64,000 nucleotides of DNA, from assembly GCF_013416775.1 (NCBI RefSeq), contig NZ_SZVI01000013.1, positions 434,001 to 498,000 on the forward strand, read 5' to 3'. How positions within the stretch are numbered: the first letter of the stretch is position 1; each line of letters opens with the position of its first letter. Under the pieces are notes generated by a model. That model ran no database searches. It had not been told where the DNA came from and was given only the letters and a program-made list of their open reading frames with translations. Made by a program: the position numbers and the translations under genes. Below are positions 35,934 to 45,604 of the stretch, in pieces. This DNA is from Rhodoferax sp. BLA1 (GTDB lineage: Bacteria > Pseudomonadota > Gammaproteobacteria > Burkholderiales > Burkholderiaceae_C).

Positions 35934-36692
35934 TCACTGCGCCAACACCAGCTTCACCCCGGTGCTCTGCAGGCTGTCTGACACACGGTCAGGAATGTTT
36001 GCTGGCACGACCAGAGTCGCCAGGGCGTTGAGCGGTGCCACCGTAAAGGCAGACGCGGCGCCGAGTTTGTCGAGGGTGGCCAGCACCACGGTTTCGGCGG
36101 CACGTTCGTGCAGGGCACGTTTCACAGCCGCCTCTTCAAAGTCACCGGTGGTCAGCCCGGCCTCGGCGTGGACACCGGTCACCCCCATCAGGTACAGGTC
36201 GGCCCGCACGCGGGCGATGGCTTCGATCACACTGGCGCCCACGGCCACCATCGAGTGGCGGAACAAGCGGCCACCCAGCACCAGCACCTCAATGGCCAGG
36301 TGCTCGGCCAACGCCACCGCCACCGTCGGGCTGTGGGTGACCACGGTGGCAGACAAGTCAAGCGGCAAATGCTGCACCACCTGCAAAGACGTGGTGCCAC
36401 CATCCAGAAAAACCACCTGCCCGGCTTGAACCAGCGCGGCACCGGCGCGGCCCAAGAGGCGTTTGTCATCAGGGGCGAGTTGCGCGCGCACCCGCATGTC
36501 GCCCACCGCCGCCGAGGCGGGCAAGGCACCACCGTGCACACGCTGCAGCAGACCTTCAGCGGCCAGTTCACGCAAATCGCGCCGCACCGTGTCCTCTGAA
36601 ATGCCCAGCTCTTCACTGAAGGTCTTGGCAACAAACTGGCCGTCGCGTGTGAGGCGACTGAGGATGAGTTGTTTGCGTTGGCTGGTGAGCAT
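35934..36692 (-). CDS. DeoR/GlpR-family transcriptional regulator
   Basis: 252 aa. The DeoR HTH (QRKQLILSRLTRDGQFVAKTFSEELGISEDTVRRDLREL region) occupies residues 5-55. The phosphosugar-binding sensor domain has VFLDGGTTSLQVVQHLP, TVVTHSPTVAVALAE and LGGRLFRHSM. It is divergent from nudK and shares an operator region with it. Confidence 0.93.
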   Translation of the reverse strand: MLTSQRKQLILSRLTRDGQFVAKTFSEELGISEDTVRRDLRELAAEGLLQRVHGGALPASAAVGDMRVRAQLAPDDKRLLGRAGAALVQAGQVVFLDGGTTSLQVVQHLPLDLSATVVTHSPTVAVALAEHLAIEVLVLGGRLFRHSMVAVGASVIEAIARVRADLYLMGVTGVHAEAGLTTGDFEEAAVKRALHERAAETVVLATLDKLGAASAFTVAPLNALATLVVPANIPDRVSDSLQSTGVKLVLAQ

Positions 36693-36725
36693 CTGTGTGA
36701 GCCGCGTGTTTGGTCAAATGTGTGA

Positions 36726-36762
36726 TTGCACGATTTTACGCAATAATGCACGATATTGCACG
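36726..36762. promoter_or_regulatory. TGCACGAT operator array between the DeoR gene and nudK
   Basis: TTGCACGAT at 36726-36734, AATGCACGAT at about 36745-36754, and ATTGCACG ending at 36762. These repeats in the 90-base divergent gap are the probable binding sites of the adjacent DeoR regulator. Confidence 0.6.
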
Positions 36763-36782
36763 TTTAACTTTCTGGAGCCACC

Positions 36783-37424
36783 ATGTCCACAAGCAGAGAA
36801 CCCGCCCCCATCCACATCAACGCGGAGCACGTGCGGCTGCTGGATGCTCAAGTGCTGTCCGCCGACTGGTATGTGTTGCGCAAGATCACGTTTGAATTGC
36901 GCCGCCGCGATGGCAGCTGGCAGCGCCAGAGCCGCGAGGCCTATGACCGGGGCAACGGCGCGGCCTTACTTTTGTTTGACCCGCGCCGAAGCACGGTGGT
37001 GCTGACCCGGCAGTTCCGTTTGCCCACCTTGATCAACGGCAACGCTGATGGTTACCTGATCGAGGCCTGCGCGGGATTACTGGATGGTGACGACCCGGAA
37101 ACCTGCATCCGCCGTGAGGCCGAGGAAGAAACCGGCTACCGAATTCGTGCACCACGCAAGGTGTTCGAGGCCTACATGAGCCCCGGGTCGGTGACCGAAA
37201 AGCTGCACTTCTTTGTGGCCGACTACCGGGCCGAAGACCGTCTCCATGCAGGCGGTGGCATGGCGGATGAAGGAGAAGACATCGAGGTCATCGAGATGCC
37301 GCTGGCCGAAGCCCTGGCCGCCATCAGCAGCGGCAAGATTCAGGACGGCAAAACGATCTTGCTGCTGCAACATGTGGCGCTGATGGCTGCCCACGGCAGC
37401 GTTGCGCAAGTGACAGCGATCTGA
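36783..37424 (+). CDS. nudK: NUDIX hydrolase, NudK-like (GDP-mannose pyrophosphatase)
   Basis: 213 aa. The Nudix box is [21 protein letters not shown] and the downstream [20 protein letters not shown] is close to NudK. NudK hydrolyses GDP-mannose and related sugar nucleotides. A TGGAG ribosome-binding site precedes the ATG. The shared operator with a DeoR regulator suggests control by a phosphosugar. Confidence 0.88.
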   Translation: MSTSREPAPIHINAEHVRLLDAQVLSADWYVLRKITFELRRRDGSWQRQSREAYDRGNGAALLLFDPRRSTVVLTRQFRLPTLINGNADGYLIEACAGLLDGDDPETCIRREAEEETGYRIRAPRKVFEAYMSPGSVTEKLHFFVADYRAEDRLHAGGGMADEGEDIEVIEMPLAEALAAISSGKIQDGKTILLLQHVALMAAHGSVAQVTAI

Positions 37425-37480
37425 TTAACCCGGTTTTGCACCAATTCCCGCCGAAACCCTCAACCGTTTTTGCCGAGGTG

Positions 37481-37500
37481 TGCCTGGTGCGTGCCAGGCA
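37481..37500. terminator. Hairpin between convergent nudK and chemoreceptor genes
   Basis: TGCCTGG (37481-37487), a six-base loop and CCAGGCA (37494-37500). It sits between convergent genes without a T tract; possibly a weak or Rho-assisted terminator. Confidence 0.5.
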
Positions 37501-37537
37501 CTGGCTTGACTCAACACCAGGGGCGAGGGTTTGTCGC

Positions 37538-39235
37538 TTAGAAGCTTTCCCACTCATCACCACCCGCCTTGGCCTGGCTGTTGTGGCTCAAGGCCGCAGC
37601 TTGGGGCGTCGCCTTGGCGAGTACTTTCTTGCTCGCTGCCACTGGTTTGGGCACGCTGGGGGTGGCTGTTGGAGCCGGACGTGTTGCAGGTGCTGAGAAT
37701 CCACGCTCCTGCCCCGCCGCCAGTTTGAACACTGCCACCGTACCCACCAGCTCTTGTGCCTGGCTCTTGAGGCTTGATGCAGCAGCAGCCATTTCTTCCA
37801 CCAGTGCGGCGTTTTGTTGTGTGGCCTGGTCCATCTGCTGGATGGCTTCACCCACCTGGCCCACACCTTGGCTTTGTTCGCTGCTGGCGGCGCTGATTTC
37901 ACCCATGATGTCGTTGACCCGACGGATGGAAGCCACCACCTCGGTCATGGTGGCACCGGCTTGGTCGACCAGGCTGGTGCCTTGTTCAACACGCTCCACA
38001 CTGGCGCTGATCAAAGATTTGATTTCTTTGGCGGCTTCAGCTGAGCGGCCGGCCAGGCTGCGCACCTCACTGGCGACCACAGCAAAGCCACGGCCTTGTT
38101 CTCCAGCACGGGCCGCTTCCACCGCAGCATTCAGGGCGAGGATGTTGGTCTGGAAAGCAATGCCGTCGATCACGCTGATGATGTCACCGATCTTGCGACT
38201 CGATTCGTTGATGCCTTTCATGGTGTTAACCACCTGGGCCACCACTTCACCGCCCTTGATGGCCACACTGCTGGCGTTCTGGGCGAGCTGGTTGGCTTGG
38301 CGGGCGTTGTCGGCATTTTGTTTGACGGTGGAGCTGAGTTGTTCCATGCTGGCTGCGGTTTCTTCGAGGGCGCTGGCCTGTTCTTCGGTGCGCTGGCTCA
38401 GGTCGTTGTTGCCCTGGGCGATCTCAGAGCTGGCGGTGGCCACCGATTCGGAACCGTGTCGCACAACGCCCACCACGGCGGTCAAGGATGTCCGCATTTG
38501 AAGCAGGACACCCATCAAACTGTTGCTGTTGCCGGTGTTCACAATGCTGGAGGCCAGGTCACCTTGCGCGATGGATGACAAAGCCTCACGTGCCTCGGCG
38601 GGATCACCACCCAGCTCTTTGCGCATGGTAACCAGCATCAACAGATTGAGACCTATCGCCACCAACCCGGCGATCAAACTCACGCTGATGGAGACGGTGA
38701 TGGCCCGCTCCACGTTTTGGCTGAACACTTGGTGCGCCTCCTTGGCGCTGTCGACTGCGGCTTGTTTTTGTTGCAAGAGCTCCGCTTTTAACTTGCGCCA
38801 AGCTGGTGTTTCTTCACTGTTGAGCAAAACGATGGCTTCGCTTGGCGACGCCACCAGAGTGAGCACTTTTTCCTGTGCTTGCGCCTGGGCCGCACGCAGC
38901 GCCGGCAACTTCGCAAACGCGGCTTCAAATTGACTGCCTTTGACACTCTTCTGGGTTTGCTCCATGGCCTTCGCAAAGTCGTTTTGAGCGGCTTTCAAGT
39001 TATCCATGGCTTTGGGGTTGGCCGGGTCAAGCACCACATTGCGCAAAGCCTGACCCATTTGCAAACCTTGGGCATACATCTCCGACAAGCCCCGCTCTAT
39101 CGCCTGTTCGGAGTTGATGTACGCAGAAAAGTCACTTCGGGTGTTGATCAGTGAGCCAATGCTGCAGACCAGGGCAAGCACAAACAAGACAGCAGGCAAG
39201 GCAGCAAAACTGATGATTCTGGAACGGAATTTCAT
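37538..39235 (-). CDS. Methyl-accepting chemotaxis protein 1
   Basis: 565 aa. TM1 lies at about residues 7-30 and TM2 at about 193-218, with a four-helix-bundle periplasmic sensor between. A short HAMP-like linker ([16 protein letters not shown]) and a full cytoplasmic signalling hairpin ([21 protein letters not shown]) follow. The C-terminus ends EWESF, resembling the CheR-docking pentapeptide NWETF. The ATG at 39235 is chosen over 39373 because TM1 then starts normally. It is the last gene of the cheW transcript. Confidence 0.93.
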   Translation of the reverse strand: MKFRSRIISFAALPAVLFVLALVCSIGSLINTRSDFSAYINSEQAIERGLSEMYAQGLQMGQALRNVVLDPANPKAMDNLKAAQNDFAKAMEQTQKSVKGSQFEAAFAKLPALRAAQAQAQEKVLTLVASPSEAIVLLNSEETPAWRKLKAELLQQKQAAVDSAKEAHQVFSQNVERAITVSISVSLIAGLVAIGLNLLMLVTMRKELGGDPAEAREALSSIAQGDLASSIVNTGNSNSLMGVLLQMRTSLTAVVGVVRHGSESVATASSEIAQGNNDLSQRTEEQASALEETAASMEQLSSTVKQNADNARQANQLAQNASSVAIKGGEVVAQVVNTMKGINESSRKIGDIISVIDGIAFQTNILALNAAVEAARAGEQGRGFAVVASEVRSLAGRSAEAAKEIKSLISASVERVEQGTSLVDQAGATMTEVVASIRRVNDIMGEISAASSEQSQGVGQVGEAIQQMDQATQQNAALVEEMAAAASSLKSQAQELVGTVAVFKLAAGQERGFSAPATRPAPTATPSVPKPVAASKKVLAKATPQAAALSHNSQAKAGGDEWESF

Positions 39236-39356
39236 GTCGATTTTTGAGTGGGGCGTTGTGATTGCCGAGTGGGTATCCCATGCGCTGGGGCAACACACCA
39301 CAGCGTCGGCGACGCACCCCCAAGTCGAAGCCTGGGGGATTGGCGATGGTGGGGCG

Positions 39357-40994
39357 TCAGGCTTGCGCAGCAAACGTCAGCTTCTGCGTTGTCCACCCTG
39401 GGCTGAGATCAGCAGCTTGTGAGGCTGCAGTTGACTGGTGGGTGCCATCTGCAACCAGCTTGAACACCGCCACCGTACCCACCAGCTCTTGCGCCTGGAT
39501 TTTGAGGTTGCTGGCAGCGGCGGCCATTTCTTCGACCAAGGCGGCGTTTTGCTGGGTGGCCTGGTCCATTTGTGTCACCGCATCACCCACCTGGCTGACC
39601 CCCTGGCTTTGCTCGGTGCTGGCGGCACTGATCTCACCCATGATGTCGTTGACCCGGCGAATAGAAGACACGACTTCGGTCATGGTGGCACCGGCTTGGT
39701 CGACCAGGCTGGTGCCTTGTTCAACCCGCTCCACACTGGCGCTGATCAAAGATTTGATTTCTTTGGCGGCTTCGGCACTACGGCCAGCCAAGGATCGCAC
39801 CTCACTGGCCACCACCGCAAAACCACGGCCCTGTTCACCGGCACGGGCGGCTTCGACAGCAGCATTCAGGGCCAGGATGTTGGTCTGGAAAGCGATGCCG
39901 TCGATCACACTGATGATGTCGCTGATCTTGCGGCTGGATTCGTTGATGCCTTTCATAGTGTCGACCACCTGGGCCACCACTTCCCCCCCCTGGATGGCCA
40001 CAGAGCTGGCGCTTTGCGCGAGCTGGTTGGCCTGGCGCGCGTTGTCGGCGTTCTGTTTGACGGTGGAGGACAGTTGCTCCATGGAGGCTGCGGTTTGCTC
40101 CAATGCGCTGGCCTGAGATTCGGTGCGGCCGGAGAGGTCCTGGTTGCCTTGGGCAATTTCGGCACAGGCGGTGGCCAGGCTTTCTGCGTTGCCACGCACT
40201 TGGGCCACCACACTGCCCAGTTGGGACTGCATTTCTTGCAAAGACTGCAGCAAAACACCGGTCTCGTCGCGCGAGTGCACCACGATGGTGTGGCTCAGAT
40301 CACCAGAGGCCACCCTGCGGGCTGCCATCATAGCCGCCTGCAAGGGTGTGGTGATGGCGCGGGTGATCAGCCACGCCACGGTGGCACCCAACAGCAACAT
40401 GACCACACTCAGTACCACCAGCAATGTTGAGCTGGTTTGGTTGAGCGACTTGATTTCGGCGGCACGGGCATCAATGGCCTGGCGCTGCAGCTGTTTGAAG
40501 GCTTCAATGCTGCTGAGGTAGGCCTTGGCCTGTGGCATGTACTCCTCGTTCATCACTTTGCCGGCTTCTTCCAGCCGACTCATCTTCTTTAACTCGGTGA
40601 TGTTGTCGCGGGTTTGGCCGTATTTTTGGCGAAGTTTTGCCAGTTCTTCAAAATGCGCTTTTTCTTCACTGCCCTCAAGCAACTCCCCAATGGCTTTTTG
40701 TGCCTCGGAAGCGCCTTTGCCTGTCACGAGCGCGTCGGCTGCAAAAAAGGGCACCAGCGAGCTGTCAGTGCTTCTGGCAATGGCATTGGTGCGACGCACT
40801 GCGGCATTGACGTAGGTTGACCAGTCGCTGGCAAGGCGTTCCTTGGCCAAGGGCGCACCCATCATGGCTTCGGTGTCTCGGGCGGTCTCCAGCAGCCGCC
40901 ACAGGCCAATGCCGGAGATGACCATGGCCAGCAACAGGATGAGTGCAAATCCAGCGGCCAAACGCTGGCCAATAGAAAGTGTGAAGCGATTCAT
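39357..40994 (-). CDS. Methyl-accepting chemotaxis protein 2
   Basis: 545 aa. TM1 is near residues 8-32 and TM2 near 195-218, around a four-helix-bundle sensor domain; HAMP then the signalling hairpin. From about GGEVVAQVV to TVAVFKLV it is almost identical to chemoreceptor 1, while the sensor domains differ. It lacks the C-terminal pentapeptide and ends in LTFAAQA, so adaptation may depend on its neighbour. Start 40994 (MNRFTLS) is preferred over 41033. Confidence 0.92.
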   Translation of the reverse strand: MNRFTLSIGQRLAAGFALILLLAMVISGIGLWRLLETARDTEAMMGAPLAKERLASDWSTYVNAAVRRTNAIARSTDSSLVPFFAADALVTGKGASEAQKAIGELLEGSEEKAHFEELAKLRQKYGQTRDNITELKKMSRLEEAGKVMNEEYMPQAKAYLSSIEAFKQLQRQAIDARAAEIKSLNQTSSTLLVVLSVVMLLLGATVAWLITRAITTPLQAAMMAARRVASGDLSHTIVVHSRDETGVLLQSLQEMQSQLGSVVAQVRGNAESLATACAEIAQGNQDLSGRTESQASALEQTAASMEQLSSTVKQNADNARQANQLAQSASSVAIQGGEVVAQVVDTMKGINESSRKISDIISVIDGIAFQTNILALNAAVEAARAGEQGRGFAVVASEVRSLAGRSAEAAKEIKSLISASVERVEQGTSLVDQAGATMTEVVSSIRRVNDIMGEISAASTEQSQGVSQVGDAVTQMDQATQQNAALVEEMAAAASNLKIQAQELVGTVAVFKLVADGTHQSTAASQAADLSPGWTTQKLTFAAQA

Positions 40995-41119
40995 AGGGAT
41001 GTTTTTCAGAGAGACGGTGGGAAGGCTTGTCAACGGCGGTGCAACAGTGCCAGACGGGGCGCGCTCTGTTGCTGTGTTCTGGGACGCGGGTGGGTATGTC
41101 GTGCCAATGTGCTGGGGGT

Positions 41120-41641
41120 CTAGGCCACCGCTTCAGCCACCAACCCCATGTCGGCGCTGGACATGAGTTTTTCGATGTCCAGCAGCACCAGCATGCGTTG
41201 CTGTTGTGCCTGGTCCACGGTGGCAATGCCAATGATGTGTTGGGTGTTGACCGCACCGTTGAAATCCGGCGCTGGCTTGACCTCAGCCGCCTGGATCGCC
41301 ACCACGTCTTGCACAGCGTCCACCACCATGCCCACCACCCGGTTGGCCACGTTGAGCACAATCGTCACGGTCTGGCTGTTGTAGGCCACCTCGGCCATCT
41401 CGAACTTCAGGCGCATGTCCAGAATCGGCACGATGACACCACGCATATTGAGCACCCCCAGAACATAGGGTGGTGCGTTGAACATCCGGGTCGATGTTTC
41501 GAAGCCGCGGATCTCCTGCACCTTGAGGATGTCAATGCCGTACTCCACCGAGCCGAGCTGAAAACTCAGGTACTCGCGTGCGGCTTTCTCCGCAGGCCTG
41601 GCGTTGGTGGAAGCTGTGTCATAGGTGGCTGTGTTTTCCAT
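41120..41641 (-). CDS. cheW: Chemotaxis coupling protein CheW
   Basis: 173 aa. Couples chemoreceptors to the CheA kinase. [41 protein letters not shown] and [12 protein letters not shown] are characteristic. An AAGGAC ribosome-binding site precedes the ATG. It is the first gene after a c-di-GMP riboswitch and is followed by two chemoreceptors. Confidence 0.95.
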   Translation of the reverse strand: MENTATYDTASTNARPAEKAAREYLSFQLGSVEYGIDILKVQEIRGFETSTRMFNAPPYVLGVLNMRGVIVPILDMRLKFEMAEVAYNSQTVTIVLNVANRVVGMVVDAVQDVVAIQAAEVKPAPDFNGAVNTQHIIGIATVDQAQQQRMLVLLDIEKLMSSADMGLVAEAVA

Positions 41642-41739
41642 GTTGTCCTTGTGTTGTTGCCATGAACAATTCAGGACGTCACCAGACGGGCCTAGACGCT
41701 GTTATGGCGAAGGCTGCCTGAGAGGAAGGAGGAACACAA

Positions 41740-41763
41740 ACGGCCAGACAAGGGTATGACCGT
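41740..41763 (-). terminator. Candidate expression-platform hairpin of the riboswitch
   Basis: On the minus strand ACGGTCA and TGGCCGT pair (one G-U wobble) around a ten-base loop, followed by TTGTGTTCC. It lies between the riboswitch aptamer and cheW. It could act as the terminator controlled by the aptamer, though the T-run is weak. Confidence 0.45.
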
Positions 41764-41799
41764 GCGCAGAAGCAGCGCGCCAGCGTCACTGGGCTCGAC

Positions 41800-41895
41800 T
41801 TCTGCGGCAACCCCGCTGTCTTTCCCGCTTTGGCAGGTGTCAGACCGGAGGCTTTGCGACCTTGGCTTTCGCTCAAGTGTGCCAAAGGCCGAATT
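41800..41895 (-). ncRNA. Cyclic-di-GMP-I (GEMM-I) riboswitch
   Basis: The minus strand carries the GEMM-I core: a GNRA-capped hairpin (CTTGAGCGAAAGCCAAG), then GGTCGCAAAGCCTCCGGTCT, a second hairpin (CCTGC/GCGGG), and AGACAGCGGGGTTGCCG closing against TTCGGC. The GCAAAGCCUCCGG and AGCGGGGUUGCC blocks are the most conserved positions of the class. It precedes cheW by about 160 bases in the same direction. Confidence 0.92.
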
Positions 41896-41984
41896 ATTAG
41901 GGTTTTCCCTAGTTTGGTCAACGACGGAGATAGCTTGAACAAACGAAGGGGTCTTTCAGGTGAGGTAGTACCGCAACAAAAAAC

Positions 41985-42035
41985 CCTACTTTGATAGCAG
42001 ACAACCCTTATTGTAAAAGGGCTAGAGGCCAATTT
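41985..42035 (+). repeat. Interspersed 54-bp repeat, copy 9
   Basis: CCTACTTTGATAGCAGACAA, CCCTTATTGTAAAAGGG, then CTAGAGGCCAATTTT. It lies upstream of the riboswitch transcript and after the RidA gene. Confidence 0.93.
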
Positions 42036-42106
42036 TCACAGTATCAGTTCACCCGCCACCGTGTGCAGCCATAGTTGGCTCGTGTGTAGCGCGGCAGCGG
42101 TACCGC

Positions 42107-42514
42107 TTAACCCGGCAGCCGTACCGTCAACTCCAGCTCCACCTGCAAGTCAGGCGCCGCCAAGGCCGCCACACCCACACCGGTGATACACGGCATGGCG
42201 CCGTTGAACATGTCCAGCAAGGGTGGAAAAATCTGGTTCAACCTGTCGGGGGTCAAATTGGTCATGAAGCAGCGTGCGATGACGATGTCCGCCGGGCTGG
42301 CGCCCAGGGCATCCAGAGCCGCTTTGGCATTGGCAGCCACAATTTTCATTTGCTCAGCCACATCAGCGGGCACCGGTTCGCCGTTCGGGCGCCAGGCCAC
42401 CTGGCCCGAGACATAGGCCATGCGGCCGGGTTCGACGATGGAGATTTGTGAATAGCCCATCGCGGCGGCATCGGGCAAGCTGGCTGGGTTCAAACGAACG
42501 ATGGTTGGCGCCAT
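42107..42514 (-). CDS. RidA family protein
   Basis: 135 aa RidA/YjgF fold. MAYVSGQVAWRPNGEPV, ANAKAALDALGASPADIV and PCITGVGVAALAAPDLQVELELTV fit the family, with the Arg of the active-site strand at VIARCFMTNL. RidA members deaminate reactive enamines or imines. The ATG at 42514 has an AGGA ribosome-binding site. Divergent from a TetR regulator. Confidence 0.9.
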   Translation of the reverse strand: MAPTIVRLNPASLPDAAAMGYSQISIVEPGRMAYVSGQVAWRPNGEPVPADVAEQMKIVAANAKAALDALGASPADIVIARCFMTNLTPDRLNQIFPPLLDMFNGAMPCITGVGVAALAAPDLQVELELTVRLPG

Positions 42515-42583
42515 GGATAATCCTAAGATAGTTGCGAAAAACAAGTTTTATGAAGATTTTATCTCTACATTTGAAGAGTGCGT

Positions 42584-43156
42584 ATGTCCACCAACAAAAC
42601 TGACCGGCGGGACGCCATCCTGGGTGGGGTGATTGAGCTGCTGGCCACTCGCGGCATGGAAGGTGTGACACACCGCGCCGTGGATGAGCTGGTGGGCCTG
42701 CCACAGGGGTCGACGACCTATTACTTCCCCAAAAAGGCCGCCCTTCTGTTGGCGGCCTCACAACATCTGGCTGGGCTTTTGGAAAAAGAGTGTGATGTGC
42801 TGCAGGTCGGCTTTGCAGACATCGCCGCCAAACAGGGCCTGGAGGCCGCGATTGCCTATGTGGCCGACGAACTGGTGGCCTACGCCGACGATGAAAGGCA
42901 TCTGTTTCTGGCGCGGGTGGAGTTGACCTTGGCCTCGGCCCGTCGCGAGGACCTGGCCGGTGTGGGTGACCAGTTGACCACGGCGGCACGCCGGCCCATT
43001 GAGTTTTTTGTCAAGCTGATCTCCAACGGCCAGGCCGATACGCCACTCACAACTTGCGCGGCCTTGATCGATGGCATCACCTTGATGTATGCGACGGGGC
43101 AGGCGCCCAAACCCACCACCGACCAGGTGTCGGCTGTTTTACGCGCCGTCTTGTAG
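42584..43156 (+). CDS. TetR family transcriptional regulator
   Basis: 190 aa. N-terminal HTH: RRDAILGGVIELLATRGMEGVTHRAVDELVGLPQGSTTYYFPKK is the typical region. The C-terminal ligand domain is unclassified. GAAGAG upstream is a reasonable ribosome-binding site. Likely regulator of the divergent RidA gene. Confidence 0.9.
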   Translation: MSTNKTDRRDAILGGVIELLATRGMEGVTHRAVDELVGLPQGSTTYYFPKKAALLLAASQHLAGLLEKECDVLQVGFADIAAKQGLEAAIAYVADELVAYADDERHLFLARVELTLASARREDLAGVGDQLTTAARRPIEFFVKLISNGQADTPLTTCAALIDGITLMYATGQAPKPTTDQVSAVLRAVL

Positions 43157-43164
43157 CGCAGAGC

Positions 43165-43218
43165 GCTCTATTTTTTGGAGCAATTTGCCCAATATCCAAA
43201 ACGGCTAGTGGCCACTTT
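43165..43218 (+). repeat. Interspersed 54-bp repeat, copy 10
   Basis: GCTCTATTTTTTGGAGCAAT, CCAATATCCAAAACGG, CTAGTGGCCACTTT. It lies between the convergent TetR and M14 genes and overlaps the M14 stop codon, giving its C-terminus. Confidence 0.85.
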
Positions 43219-44128
43219 CACACACAAACGCCAGCACCGCCCCCACCGCCGCCACCTGCGCGGCAATACATTGTTCGGGCGTGGCGCGGGCGCTGTCGGG
43301 GTAGACCTCGGTGGTGCTGGTGTAGCGCGCGTCACTGATGCCTGCGCACAGGCCCAAGGCTTTCATCGCGTAGTGGATCACGCCGTGTGCCACCAGCGGT
43401 GAGCCAATGATGCCGCCGTGGACATCGGCCGGGGCGATGTGGGTCACTTTCTCGACGGCTTCGATGATGGCCTGCTGGAAGGTCGGTTGCGGGTTGGCGC
43501 TGTCGTCCACCAAGTAGAAGCCATCGGGGATGGTGCTGGGCTCAAACACTTTGCCGTCACGTGCGGCCACAGCCGGGCGGAACTCGGACTCGTCGCTGTC
43601 GGTGGTTTCGTGCAGGTCGATGTGGGCCACAAACTGGCCGCGCAGCGGCGCCACCAGGGCCATCAGCGCGGCCGACTCCTGCGCCGGGCTGTCCGCGCGA
43701 AAGGAGCGGTTCGGGTCGATGGCGTCAAAGTTCCAGCGCTGGACACGTTCATAGGCCCAGGGGCTGACACAGGGCGCCACCAGCAGGTTGACCCGGCCTG
43801 CATAAGCGGGCGCTAGGTCCTGCAAAACACGCAGCGCGCCGTGGACACCGCTGGTCTCATACCCATGCACACCACCCGTCACCAACACACCGGGCAGGTC
43901 AGGCTGCCAGTGGCGGCTGCGGATGGCCATCAGCGGAAAGTGCTCGTCGCCGTAGACCACCACGCCATAAGTTGCCACGTCAAAAGACTCGCGCAGTTGC
44001 TCAATGGCGGCCAACACATCGTCAACATAACTGCGCTGGCGTACCTGGCGTGCGCGCCACTGGGCCAACTCTGGGGCGCCCCAAGGCTGGCCCGGGGTGC
44101 CGATGGGATAAAAAGGGGAAGAAGGCAT
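43205..44128 (-). CDS. M14-family zinc metallocarboxypeptidase / deacylase-like
   Basis: About 307 aa. The zinc ligands are His88 and Glu91 (GGVHGYE) and His173 (HIDLHETTD); DPNRSF contributes the substrate Arg. It resembles the M14 succinylglutamate desuccinylase/aspartoacylase-like subgroup. The substrate is unknown. An alternative start is 44173; neither has a clear ribosome-binding site. Confidence 0.88.
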   Translation of the reverse strand: MPSSPFYPIGTPGQPWGAPELAQWRARQVRQRSYVDDVLAAIEQLRESFDVATYGVVVYGDEHFPLMAIRSRHWQPDLPGVLVTGGVHGYETSGVHGALRVLQDLAPAYAGRVNLLVAPCVSPWAYERVQRWNFDAIDPNRSFRADSPAQESAALMALVAPLRGQFVAHIDLHETTDSDESEFRPAVAARDGKVFEPSTIPDGFYLVDDSANPQPTFQQAIIEAVEKVTHIAPADVHGGIIGSPLVAHGVIHYAMKALGLCAGISDARYTSTTEVYPDSARATPEQCIAAQVAAVGAVLAFVCESGH

Positions 44129-44247
44129 GGACAAGGGGCCCGGTCTGGGCTGCTTAAAAAATGAGAGCGCCATTATCTGGCCGGTGTGCTGGTTAACAGA
44201 CTGCCCTGCCCTGGCGACATGTAATGTCCTGTTTGAGGAGCCCCACC

Positions 44248-44469
44248 ATGACCCAACACGCCACCATCAACGACCATGTGACCTACACCCCTGGCGACGG
44301 CGAGCCGCTGGTGATCCCGCAGGGGCCGGTCGAGGTCGACCTGTCCGCTGCCAACAGCGCCACCCTGAGCTGGACTGCCGACAACGGCGCGGCGGGACTA
44401 ACGGCGATGCCGCTGACACAATTCAACGAATACGTGCGCCAGAAGCGCATCACGCTGGCCAAGAAGTGA
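44248..44469 (+). CDS. Small conserved hypothetical protein
   Basis: 73 aa (MTQHATINDHVTYTPGDGE...). A GAGGAG ribosome-binding site is seven bases upstream of the ATG at 44248. It is rich in beta-strand-type sequence and has no recognisable catalytic motif. Codon use matches neighbouring genes, supporting a real gene of unknown function. Confidence 0.65.
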   Translation: MTQHATINDHVTYTPGDGEPLVIPQGPVEVDLSAANSATLSWTADNGAAGLTAMPLTQFNEYVRQKRITLAKK

Positions 44470-44480
44470 ATCAGTTTATG

Positions 44481-44530
44481 CATTTTTGATAGCTAGCTTC
44501 CCTGACTGAGAAAGGGCCAGAGCCCGATAT
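44481..44530 (+). repeat. Interspersed 54-bp repeat, copy 11
   Basis: CATTTTTGATAGCTAGCTTC, CCTGACTGAGAAAGGG, CCAGAGCCCGATAT. It lies between the small hypothetical gene and the DUF938 gene. Confidence 0.9.
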
Positions 44531-44553
44531 CATCTGTGGATTCACACCTCCGG

Positions 44554-45192
44554 ATGCCACCCATGCCACCACCCGACTTCAGCCCCTCTGCGGAGCAGAA
44601 CAAACACCCGATCCTGGACAAGCTGCTGGCCTTGTTGCCCGACCAGGGTGCGGCGCTGGAGGTGGCCTCGGGCACCGGCCAACATGCAGCCTGGTTTGCC
44701 CGGCATCTGCCCGGCTGGACCTGGCAACCCAGCGATCAACAGCCTCAGGGTTTTGCCAGTATCCAGCACCATGTCGCCCAGGCGGGTGTGCCCAATGTGT
44801 TGGCGCCACGGCTGCTGGACGTGTGTACCGAAACCTGGCTGCTCGGCGATCCGGCCACCGGCGAGTTGCCCTGCTTTGACATGATTTTTTGCGCCAACAT
44901 GCTGCACATTGCACCCTGGGAAGCCTGTGCCGGGCTGATGCATGGCGCGGCGCGGCATCTGGCGCCGCAAGGCCGGTTGATCACCTACGGCCCGTATTTT
45001 GAGAATGACGTGCCCACCACCCAGAGCAACCTGGACTTTGATGCCAGCCTGCGCCAGCGCAACCCGGCCTGGGGTGTGCGCTGGCGTGAGACGGTGGCAC
45101 AAGAGGCAGCCCAAGCGGGTCTGCAACTGCAGCAGCGCCACCCCATGCCCGCCAACAACCTGCTGCTGGTATGGCAACGTGTGTCGGGTTGA
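44554..45192 (+). CDS. DUF938 SAM-dependent methyltransferase-like protein
   Basis: 212 aa. DUF938 pattern: AEQNKHPILDKLLALL, then the SAM-binding LEVASGTGQHAAWFARHLP and FCANMLHIAPWEACAGLM. The YGPYFENDVPTTQSNLDFD segment is highly conserved in the family. The target is unknown. ATGs at 44554 and 44563 are both possible. Confidence 0.9.
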   Translation: MPPMPPPDFSPSAEQNKHPILDKLLALLPDQGAALEVASGTGQHAAWFARHLPGWTWQPSDQQPQGFASIQHHVAQAGVPNVLAPRLLDVCTETWLLGDPATGELPCFDMIFCANMLHIAPWEACAGLMHGAARHLAPQGRLITYGPYFENDVPTTQSNLDFDASLRQRNPAWGVRWRETVAQEAAQAGLQLQQRHPMPANNLLLVWQRVSG

Positions 45193-45264
45193 TGGCGCGG
45201 TATTGGCCCGGCAGCACAACACAACTCGGCTAAGCTCACTGGTTTCTCACCCACAAAGGCTCTT

Positions 45265-45513
45265 ATGAAAAAACTCAATGTCACCATCCAGTTGGAAATG
45301 TCGGTTCCTGACGACTGGGAACTGGTGGAAACCTCCAACGGCGGCCACGTCGTGCAGCTGCCCAACCAACAGTTTCTGGACCTGGCGATCGAACCGCTGT
45401 TTGCCAGCGACCCGGAAGATACCTGGACCAGCAGCGAAGACGAAACCGTGCTCAACGACATCCTGGACATGGTCGAGACCGAAGAGGTGACCTACACCTT
45501 TGTCACCCACTGA
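45265..45513 (+). CDS. Small conserved hypothetical protein
   Basis: 82 aa, acidic. MKKLNVTIQLEMSVPDDWELVE at the start, ending VTYTFVTH. No domain recognised. Coding character and isolation from other genes support a real gene. Confidence 0.6.
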   Translation: MKKLNVTIQLEMSVPDDWELVETSNGGHVVQLPNQQFLDLAIEPLFASDPEDTWTSSEDETVLNDILDMVETEEVTYTFVTH

Positions 45514-45604
45514 CACACCTCCCTTGCGAAAGCGCTAGGCGCCCCCAGTTAAAACCGACGTCGCTCCGTGCGGCGTCGTTGTTTACCCCTGATGAAAGCC
45601 CCCC

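Larger units (their letters stand above)
41642..42106. other. 465-base intergenic region holding riboswitch and repeat
   Basis: No protein gene is supported here. From left to right it contains the cheW leader, a candidate terminator hairpin, the GEMM-I aptamer, a promoter-sized AT-rich stretch (about 41896-41984) and one interspersed repeat, then about 70 bases after which the RidA gene ends. Confidence 0.85.

Noticed and set aside
41679..42032. 117-aa open frame on the minus strand
   Set aside because: It is the riboswitch and repeat read as protein; the RNA structure explains the sequence better.
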